In this document: in pieces, positions 1 to 5,028 of the stretch
How positions within the stretch are numbered: the first letter of the stretch is position 1
Layout of the letters: each line of letters opens with the position of its first letter
NCBI GenBank assembly: GCA_017881285.1
Contig: JADGRD010000355.1
Coordinates: forward strand, 1 to 5,028
Reading direction: 5' to 3'
Length of the DNA stretch: 5,028 nt
From: Pseudomonadota bacterium
GTDB taxonomy: Bacteria; Myxococcota_A; Polyangia; Fen-1088
Translations under genes and position numbers: made by a program
Notes under the pieces: model-generated
What the model was told of the DNA's origin: nothing
Seen by the model: only the letters and a program-made list of their open reading frames with translations
Databases searched by the model: none

Positions 1-153
1 ATCGCGGCCCTGCTGGGAACCGACGCGCTGTCTACCTGGGCGTGCGAGCAGGAAGCGACCGCGGCGGAGCTGACCGAACGCGAGGGCAACAGCGCTGGCT
101 ACGTTGTACGCGCGCACCAGCTCTCCAGCTGGGCCATGGAGGTATTCGGATGA
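1..153 (+). CDS. C-terminal end of an unrecognised upstream protein (5' partial)
   Basis: Frame 1 is open from the first base to a TGA at 151-153 and encodes the last 50 residues of a protein that begins outside the window. I do not recognise the family. The tail is mixed in character, with a short hydrophobic start (AALLG), a Cys and two Trp, an acidic stretch around EQEATAAELTERE, and the end AMEVFG. No internal start codon with a ribosome site is visible, so this is most likely the end of a longer gene. The evidence that it is real is contextual: its stop overlaps the start of the S8 gene by four bases (ATGA at 150-153), and the Shine-Dalgarno sequence of that gene lies inside this reading frame. 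This is the usual pattern for translationally coupled operon neighbours. Its role in the system cannot be inferred from 50 residues. Confidence 0.6.
   Translation: MAALLGTDALSTWACEQEATAAELTEREGNSAGYVVRAHQLSSWAMEVFG
138..142 (+). promoter_or_regulatory. Ribosome binding site GGAGG fixing the S8 gene start
   Basis: A perfect GGAGG sits 7 bases before the ATG at 150. This decides the start of the S8 gene. The reading frame is open further upstream to a GTG at 42, but that start would add 36 Arg/Gly-rich residues and overlap the upstream gene by more than 100 bases. The ATG also forms an ATGA overlap with the upstream stop codon, so coupling between the two genes is likely. Confidence 0.8.
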
Positions 154-2009
154 TTCGACAACCCTGGGACTTCGAGTACCGGCCGGTCAGTGCCGAGACG
201 TCCGGAGAAGACGCCTGCTTCGACGACCTGATTCTCGCGAGCGAGGGGCCGGTCGACCCGGCGCGGCTCGCCCAACTGCTCGGCCAGCTTGCGCCTGACC
301 TCCGCATCGAGCCGGTGCTGGACTGGCACCCGCTCTACTGGACCCGGGTACGCACCAGCGGTGGCCTCCAGCGCTCCCGGTGCGAAGAGCGGCTGCGAGC
401 GGGCGGCATGGCCATACGCTACCTGGCCTCCGCCCACGCCGGCAGTCAGCGCTTGCCGCCCGCCCTGGATCTCAGCGGGTGTCTGCCCATGCGCGCCTCT
501 CAGTGGCAAACCCGTGGGCCATCGGTCCTCGACGAGGACGATAGCGCGGGTCGCTGGTTCGTCGGGCAGGACGGGGTCGGGGTCGATCGGCGGGCCTGTG
601 GGACTGGCGCGGGCACGCGCCTGGCGGTGATCGACAACGACGCCGGCGAAGTCGGTAGATTGGGTCTCGACAACCACGTGCTGGTGGGCCTGGACGATGT
701 CCCGCGCGGCTCCTCGCACGCCGCCTTGCTCGTGGCCTGGGCCGTGCGCGCGATCGGTGGACCTGGGAAAAACGGCGGCGGTTTCATCGGCGTCGCGCCC
801 GACGCCTCGCCGCGCCTCTACTCCATCCCCAAGCCGGGCGACGATGTCTTCAGTTTCCCACTGGCCATCGTGCGCGCCGTCGCCGACGGCGCCGACGTCG
901 TGGTATGCGCCACCCACGTGGACGGTCAGTGGTCGCCCATGCTCGACGACGCCCTGGAATTGGCCTCCCACCTCGGACGCCAGGGTCGCGGGACGGCGGT
1001 AGTCCTGCCGTGCAGCCGCGAAACCTCGAGCCCGGAGGGCTCCATGCATTCGAGCCTGTCGCTGGGCGCGGGCGAACCCGCGGCCGATCCCCGGGCATTC
1101 TGCGTGGCGCCCAGCGGGCGTGACGGTGGCTGGTTCCTCTGGCGCGATCGCCAGGGGCGGCTGCACCCGTTCGCCAACCGCGGGCCGGCCCTGCGCTGGC
1201 TGGCCCCGGGGGACGACGTGGCGCTGCCCTTCTGCTCGCCGGAGATCCTCGCGCACGCCGAGTCGAGCGGCGCCTCGGCCATGGCCGCTGGGGTCCTGCT
1301 GCTGGTGCTCGGCCAGAATCCGAAGCTGACCTTGCCCGAGCTCGAGGACGCGCTCACGCGCACGGTACGCGAGGTCGATCCGCAACTACCCTCGGAGCGG
1401 CGCGCCCTGGCCGCCCCCTACGACATCCTGCCGCTGGGACGCGATCGGGACGGCCACAACGCCAAGCACGGCTATGGCAGGTTGGACGCCAGCCGGGCCT
1501 GCCTGCTGGTTTCGGACCCCATCGCGTCCGCGCTGGTGTGCTTGGGCGAGGACCAGGCGGCGCTCCGCTGGGCGGAAGTGCGCAACGAGCAACCCGGGTT
1601 CCCGTCGGGGTACGGCCGCGAGCTGGGTCACTGGGCCGCCCGCGTGTTGTTGGCCGATTCCGGTCAGCGCCACGCGGTCTGTGCGTTCTTGCGCCACCTG
1701 CGCTTGCTGGCGGCACGACCGGAACGCCTACGCGACCAGGCCCCGGGCGCCCTCTTGCGACTGGTGATGATGGTGCTGCGCGAGCTGCCGCGCAGCCGGC
1801 AGGCCCCCGCACTCGAGGCGCCAGGACAGCAAGAGCTCCTCACCGTCACCGACCGCGCGCGCGCGGCGGCGCTTCATGCCGCGAGCACGGCTGAGATCGA
1901 AGAGCAGATGGGTTGGCTGGCGGCGGCCCTGTGGCCCGCCGCCGACGCTCGCAAGGTTGCCCGGGAACACGATTCGTTTACGCCTACTGTCGAGCTTCTT
2001 GGGGCATAA
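150..2009 (+). CDS. Leaderless subtilisin-like (S8) serine peptidase with divergent active site
   Basis: A 619-residue protein with the S8 subtilase fold. No signal peptide is visible, so it should be made in the cytoplasm. Residues about 55-95 look like an I9-type prodomain (WTRVR, then CEERLRAGGMAIRYLASA), although this match is loose. The peptidase domain spans about 155-455. The catalytic Asp is D162 in LAVIDND, the His is H190 in SSHAALLV, GVAP at 214-217 is typical of S8, and the Ser is S376 in SSGASAMAAG. The domain closes with GYGRLDASRA at 441-450, matching the usual GYG.vnA.rA ending. Two features depart from the family. Where AAGN normally supplies the oxyanion Asn there is LPCSR (R290 by position), and the Pro expected after GTSxAxP is absent, with the segment apparently shortened. 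Residues about 460-619 form a helical region I do not recognise. The gene overlaps the upstream stop and lies 9 bases before the kinase gene. It could be a narrow-specificity maturation protease, like the signal-less myxobacterial subtilase PopC that processes a signal, or a pseudoprotease. The S8 fold is confident; activity and substrate are not. Confidence 0.88.
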   Translation: MIRQPWDFEYRPVSAETSGEDACFDDLILASEGPVDPARLAQLLGQLAPDLRIEPVLDWHPLYWTRVRTSGGLQRSRCEERLRAGGMAIRYLASAHAGSQRLPPALDLSGCLPMRASQWQTRGPSVLDEDDSAGRWFVGQDGVGVDRRACGTGAGTRLAVIDNDAGEVGRLGLDNHVLVGLDDVPRGSSHAALLVAWAVRAIGGPGKNGGGFIGVAPDASPRLYSIPKPGDDVFSFPLAIVRAVADGADVVVCATHVDGQWSPMLDDALELASHLGRQGRGTAVVLPCSRETSSPEGSMHSSLSLGAGEPAADPRAFCVAPSGRDGGWFLWRDRQGRLHPFANRGPALRWLAPGDDVALPFCSPEILAHAESSGASAMAAGVLLLVLGQNPKLTLPELEDALTRTVREVDPQLPSERRALAAPYDILPLGRDRDGHNAKHGYGRLDASRACLLVSDPIASALVCLGEDQAALRWAEVRNEQPGFPSGYGRELGHWAARVLLADSGQRHAVCAFLRHLRLLAARPERLRDQAPGALLRLVMMVLRELPRSRQAPALEAPGQQELLTVTDRARAAALHAASTAEIEEQMGWLAAALWPAADARKVAREHDSFTPTVELLGA

Positions 2010-2018
2010 TCTGCTTCG
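2001..2018 (+). promoter_or_regulatory. Weak translation-initiation region between S8 and kinase genes
   Basis: Only nine bases lie between the TAA at 2007-2009 and the kinase ATG at 2019. The only purine-rich element is GGGG at 2001-2004, about 14 bases from the ATG and so poorly spaced. No better Shine-Dalgarno is visible. The kinase therefore probably depends on ribosomes finishing the S8 gene. The two genes are in the same reading frame, separated only by this stop and three sense codons. Confidence 0.45.
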
Positions 2019-4430
2019 ATGCCCCAATTGCGCTCACCCCGCCCAGGGCGGACCACGGCGGACGGGACCGCGCGCGGCGGGTGGCCAGTCTACCTCGTGG
2101 GTGGGCTGGGGCTCGCCCTGGCCGCCGTGGCCGTCTCGACTGCGATCGATTGGTACGGCAAGCCCTTCGCTGGGGTCCTGGTTGGCCCGGATGCGGTGGT
2201 GTCCGACGTGACGAATCCGGACTGGGACGGACCACGCCAGGGGCTGCACTACCCGGACCAAATCGTTGCGATCGAAGGGGATCGCCTCGATGCTCTTCAC
2301 TACGCGGAACGCGGGCGGCACCTGTCCCAGATCGTATGGCGGGCGGCCAGCGCGGGCGCCTCGCACGTCACGGTCGATGTCCGGCAGGGCCAGGGCGACC
2401 GGCGTATTCGCCTGGCGATCGAGCGACTGGATGGCACGACCTGGTGGCTGGTGGCTGGCTCTCTCTTTTTCGCGGGAGCGCTCTTCGTGATGGCGGGCCT
2501 GGTGGCCCTATGGGCGAGCCCGCGGGCGCGCCTGGCCCGCAGCTTCACCGCCCTGGCGTCCGCGGCGGCACTCTTCTTGTTCACCCTGTTCGACTACCAC
2601 ACCTCCTACCATCTGGTGCCGCTCTTCCTCATCGGCTTCGCGATGCTCCCAGGAGCGATCTGCGTGCTCGCCCTCCGGCTGCCCGACGACGCGGCCTGGC
2701 TTCGCCGCTTCCCTTGGCTCGAGCGAGCCACCACCGTCGCGGGGATCGCGGTGGCTTCGTATTTCGCCGTGCCTTTCCTACTCGGCCGGCCGATGCCCCT
2801 TCTGCACCATCTCTGGCCGAGTGTACTCGGGGCCAGCTTCCTCTTCTTCGTACTGACCTTCCTGGCGCGGTACCTGCTGGGCCACGGCCACCGGCGGGAC
2901 ATCCTCCGCGCGCTCGCGCTGGCCATGGTCCCGCCCTTGGTCGCGTTGGGCCTCGTTCTAGCGGCCGAGCCACTGGTGGGTGCGTCCGCGCAGGTCGGCG
3001 TGCTCGCTTACCCGGCCTTGTCCCTGATTCCAATCGCCGTGGCCTTTGCTTTCGTTCGCTACGACCTGTGGGGTAGCCGCGTTCTTTTGTCCCGCATCAT
3101 CACGCGTCTGGTGGTCGGCGCGCTCGCGTGCGTGTTGGCCATCGCGGCAGGGGCGGCCCTGGCCACCGAGATGGGCGTGCCCTTTCGTTCGGCGGTGATC
3201 GCCGCCTCGGTCAGCGGGGTGGTGGCAGCGGTTCTGGTCTTGCTGGCGCTGCATGCCGCCGAGGTGTACGTGTTTCCATCGCGCGCGCAGTACAAACCCA
3301 CTATCGAACAGTTGAGCGCAGAGCTCATCAGTATCACCTCGCCGGACGAGGTCGCTCGCGCCATCGAGCGCACGGTCCGGCGCTGGCTGCCCTGTGAGCA
3401 CATCCGGCTGCTGCTGAACGCGGGTGACCCGACCGCCGCCCCGGGCGGGACGGCCGTTCCCACCCCGACGAGCGATCCGCGCACTGAAGAGATACCGACG
3501 CACGCTGCGGAGGGCAGCTCCGATCTGGCGCTGCCGGTGGTGTTCGGCGCGGAACGCCTGGGCGTGCTCGAGCTGGGCGCCAAACCGGGCGGCGCCCTCT
3601 TCACCAGCGAGGATCTCGATCTGCTCGGCACCGTGGTCAATCAGGGCGCGCTGGCCCTGGCCCATGCCCACGCCTACCAAGAGCTGGAGCAAAGGCGCAA
3701 GCAGCAGGTGGCGGCCTGGCGAGGCGAGCGCGAGGCACTGGTGGAAACCGTGGCCGCCGAAATCTCGCACGAGATTCGTTACCCCTTGAACTTCTTCCGC
3801 AACCTGTTTGGCCGCGCCGAAAGCCGGCCGCTGACCTCGGACGACCTGGACGTCGGCCGCGAGGAAGTGGAACGCCTGGAACGCCTGGTGGGCGGACTGC
3901 GCCGCATGACGGCCCACCGGATTCAGCGCCGGATCACGGCCATCCGCGACCTGTGCGGACACGCCGAGATGTTGCTCCGGGACGCGTCCGCTGGCCGGCC
4001 GCTCGCCTTCGCCGGCGACGCGGGGCTGGCCATCCGCTGCGACCCAGATCAGGCGACGCAAATCCTGGTCAACCTGCTGGCCAACTCCCTGCAAGCCACC
4101 GGCGAAGCGGGCCACGCGGGCGTGGCGTGGGCTTTCGACGGCAAGGAAGCGCGCATCGAGGTGTGGGACGACGGGCCGGGTTTCGTGGGCGATGCGGCCA
4201 CCCTCTTCGCCCCTTGGTACACGACCAAAGAACACGGCACCGGCTTGGGTCTCGCCATCACGCACCGGCTGGTGCGGGCCCACGGCTGGTCCATCGCGGC
4301 GTCCCGCCAGGCCGAACGCACCCTGTTCACCGTAACCGTTCCCCGATCCGACGTCGTGCAGGACGAGAACCGTCCCCCACCCCCCCCCGCGAGAGAATCA
4401 CCGAGGTTTCATGAAGATTTTGGTCGTTGA
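2019..4430 (+). CDS. Multi-pass membrane sensor histidine kinase (PDZ-like, about 10 TM, GAF-like, DHp, HATPase)
   Basis: An 803-residue inner-membrane sensor kinase. TM1 lies at about 23-43, after an Arg-rich N-terminus. Residues about 50-138 appear external and PDZ-like (GLHYPDQIVAIEGDRL resembles the PDZ aGLkpGDxIvaidG loop). Hydrophobic segments follow at about 143-165, 176-192, 199-219, 238-256, 266-288, 296-316, 326-346, 364-384 and 391-417. The FVRYDLWGSRVLLSR stretch at about 345-359 resembles the RYRLxDIDxxLxR motif of kinases with this membrane region. A GAF-like domain covers about 425-555, interrupted by a Pro/Thr-rich loop at 468-500, and a helix leads into the DHp. The phospho-acceptor is H584 in EISHEIRYPLNFFRN; position H+4 is Tyr rather than Asn/Thr. 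The ATPase domain shows the N box (NLLANS, 685-690), G1 (DDGPG, 717-721), an F box (FAPWYTT) and G2 (GTGLGL, 740-745), so autophosphorylation looks intact. The last 20 or so residues carry a run of five Pro. The gene overlaps the regulator gene by 20 bases, marking it as the likely cognate partner. The ligand is unknown. Confidence 0.93.
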   Translation: MPQLRSPRPGRTTADGTARGGWPVYLVGGLGLALAAVAVSTAIDWYGKPFAGVLVGPDAVVSDVTNPDWDGPRQGLHYPDQIVAIEGDRLDALHYAERGRHLSQIVWRAASAGASHVTVDVRQGQGDRRIRLAIERLDGTTWWLVAGSLFFAGALFVMAGLVALWASPRARLARSFTALASAAALFLFTLFDYHTSYHLVPLFLIGFAMLPGAICVLALRLPDDAAWLRRFPWLERATTVAGIAVASYFAVPFLLGRPMPLLHHLWPSVLGASFLFFVLTFLARYLLGHGHRRDILRALALAMVPPLVALGLVLAAEPLVGASAQVGVLAYPALSLIPIAVAFAFVRYDLWGSRVLLSRIITRLVVGALACVLAIAAGAALATEMGVPFRSAVIAASVSGVVAAVLVLLALHAAEVYVFPSRAQYKPTIEQLSAELISITSPDEVARAIERTVRRWLPCEHIRLLLNAGDPTAAPGGTAVPTPTSDPRTEEIPTHAAEGSSDLALPVVFGAERLGVLELGAKPGGALFTSEDLDLLGTVVNQGALALAHAHAYQELEQRRKQQVAAWRGEREALVETVAAEISHEIRYPLNFFRNLFGRAESRPLTSDDLDVGREEVERLERLVGGLRRMTAHRIQRRITAIRDLCGHAEMLLRDASAGRPLAFAGDAGLAIRCDPDQATQILVNLLANSLQATGEAGHAGVAWAFDGKEARIEVWDDGPGFVGDAATLFAPWYTTKEHGTGLGLAITHRLVRAHGWSIAASRQAERTLFTVTVPRSDVVQDENRPPPPPARESPRFHEDFGR
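4380..4388 (+). repeat. C9 homopolymer at the kinase 3' end
   Basis: Nine consecutive C (4380-4388), preceded by CCCCCA at 4374-4379, encode five Pro at residues 786-790 of the kinase. The tract lies after the ATPase domain, so changes in its length would leave the kinase core intact. Loss of one C would move the frame from the kinase into the regulator frame. From 4390 to the regulator ATG at 4411 that frame has no stop codon. The run may be a slippage site or a sequencing or assembly hazard. Confidence 0.9.
4403..4406 (+). promoter_or_regulatory. Ribosome binding site GAGG for the response regulator
   Basis: GAGG lies 4 bases before the ATG at 4411, inside the kinase gene. The spacing is shorter than ideal, but no other purine-rich site is nearby. 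The start is also fixed by the protein, because MKILVVDD is the standard first strand and acidic pair of a receiver domain. Confidence 0.6.
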
Positions 4431-5028
4431 CGATCAGCGCAGCGCCCGCCAAGTCCTGCGCAGCTTGCTGGCCGATCTCGAGGGCGTCGAGATCGGTGAA
4501 GCCGCCAGTCTGGAAGAGGCGTGCAGCCTCATCCAGACGACCGAGCCCGAGCTCCTACTGGTCGACATCCGTTTGTCCCCGCAGCCCACCGACCGGGGAG
4601 GGCTGGACCTGCTGCGCTGGTTGCAACAAAAGGGGCTGGCCATCCCGGCCGTCATGGTGACCGGTTCGACCGAGCTGCACGAGATCCGCGAGGCCATGCG
4701 CCTGGGCGCGAAAGACTACGTGCTCAAGGACGAGCTGTGCCCGGAGATGCTGCTGCCCATCGTGCAGGGCTTGCGCGAGAAGATGGCGATGGCGGGCGAG
4801 GTGCGCCGCCTGCGCGAGCAAGTCGACCGCACCTGGGGGACGCGGGCCCTGGTCGGCTCGTCGCCGCAGATGGAGCGGGTGCGCCACCTCATCGAGCGCG
4901 TGGCCGACTCGGACGCGCCGGTGCTGATTCGCGGCGAGACGGGGACCGGCAAGGAGCTGGTGGCGCGGGCCCTGCACACCCTGGGCGCGCGGCGCGACGA
5001 GCCCTTCCTGGCGGTCAACTGCTCGGCC
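4411..5028 (+). CDS. NtrC-family sigma-54-dependent response regulator (3' partial)
   Basis: The frame is open from the ATG at 4411 to the window end and gives 206 residues with no stop. Residues 1-120 are a complete receiver domain: acidic pair D7/D8, phospho-acceptor D52 in LLLVDIRL, T84 in VMVTGST and K106 in DYVLKDE. The loop after D52 is about four residues longer than in NtrC, because the Gly of the usual DGL motif is at D+12 (G64) rather than D+8. Residues about 121-140 form a short charged helical linker (REKMAMAGEVRRLREQVD). The AAA+ domain begins near 147 with LVGSSPQMERV, which is typical of sigma-54 activators, followed by Walker A GETGTGKE at 175-182 and PFLAVNCSA at the window edge. 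The GAFTGA loop, Walker B, arginine fingers and DNA-binding domain lie beyond the window. Phosphorylation by the overlapping kinase gene's product should activate transcription from -24/-12 promoters. No such promoter was found in this window, so its targets lie elsewhere. Confidence 0.95.
   Translation, partial: MKILVVDDQRSARQVLRSLLADLEGVEIGEAASLEEACSLIQTTEPELLLVDIRLSPQPTDRGGLDLLRWLQQKGLAIPAVMVTGSTELHEIREAMRLGAKDYVLKDELCPEMLLPIVQGLREKMAMAGEVRRLREQVDRTWGTRALVGSSPQMERVRHLIERVADSDAPVLIRGETGTGKELVARALHTLGARRDEPFLAVNCSA

Noticed and set aside
42..149. Longer S8 protein starting at GTG 42
   Set aside because: The extra 36 residues are Arg/Gly-rich with no fold signal and overlap the upstream gene. 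The ATG at 150 has a well-spaced GGAGG and an ATGA overlap.
99..1385. 428-codon open frame on the minus strand
   Set aside because: It is antisense to the S8 gene, has biased Arg/Gly/Ala composition and no recognisable motifs. Such frames are common opposite GC-rich genes.
1856..1870. Alternating CG-rich stretch that could form a hairpin
   Set aside because: It lies inside the S8 coding region, is simple GC-rich sequence, and has no T tract or gene boundary to support a terminator.
2430..2450. TGGCAC resembling a -24 sigma-54 element
   Set aside because: No GC/TTGCA element follows at the required spacing, and the site is inside the kinase coding sequence.
1913..3076. 387-codon open frame on the plus strand in another frame
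   Set aside because: It overlaps the end of the S8 gene and the membrane region of the kinase, is Arg/Gly/Pro-rich and has no membrane or domain pattern of its own.
3869..3886. Tandem 9-base repeat GGAACGCCT twice
   Set aside because: It encodes ERLERL in the second DHp helix and is explained by a coiled-coil heptad-like pattern. Two copies are too few to call a functional repeat.
2958..4283. 441-codon open frame on the minus strand
   Set aside because: It lies opposite the kinase, whose H, N, G1 and G2 boxes prove the plus-strand frame. The antisense product shows no motif.
4555..5018. Overlapping minus-strand open frames opposite the regulator
   Set aside because: The plus-strand frame carries a full receiver domain and Walker A. 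The antisense frames are composition shadows.

Overview
The window is uniformly GC-rich and densely coding, with four genes on the + strand packed so tightly that they look like one operon. No replication, phage, transposon, CRISPR or RNA-gene signal was seen. The gene types suggest a GC-rich bacterium with a large signalling repertoire, and a myxobacterium or related delta-proteobacterial lineage fits best. These types are a leaderless subtilase, a many-pass sensor kinase with PDZ-like and GAF-like regions, and an NtrC-type regulator. The taxonomic guess is inference from gene type and composition only.

Layout. Positions 1-153 hold the last 50 codons of an unrecognised upstream gene. Its stop overlaps the start of the next gene in an ATGA junction. 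Positions 150-2009 encode a 619-residue subtilisin-like (S8) protein with no signal peptide. Its Asp, His and Ser are in the right places, but the residue at the oxyanion-hole Asn and the Pro after the catalytic Ser are changed. It also has an unrecognised helical C-terminal region. After a TAA and 9 bases, positions 2019-4430 encode an 803-residue membrane histidine kinase: TM1, PDZ-like external domain, about nine more membrane segments, GAF-like domain, DHp and ATPase domain. Positions 4411-5028 hold the start of a sigma-54-dependent response regulator: receiver, short helical linker and AAA+ domain up to just past Walker A. It overlaps the kinase gene by 20 bases.

Working together. The kinase and regulator are very probably a cognate two-component pair controlling sigma-54 promoters. 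The subtilase, co-transcribed and probably translationally coupled, is likely part of the same circuit. It may make, modify or destroy a peptide ligand, or serve as a cytoplasmic protease or pseudoprotease partner. Its substrate cannot be read from the sequence.

Points most worth a second look: the altered oxyanion position in the protease; Tyr instead of Asn/Thr four residues after the kinase phospho-His; a nine-C tract at the kinase 3' end where loss of one base would fuse kinase and regulator in frame; and a lone TAA separating protease and kinase in the same reading frame.
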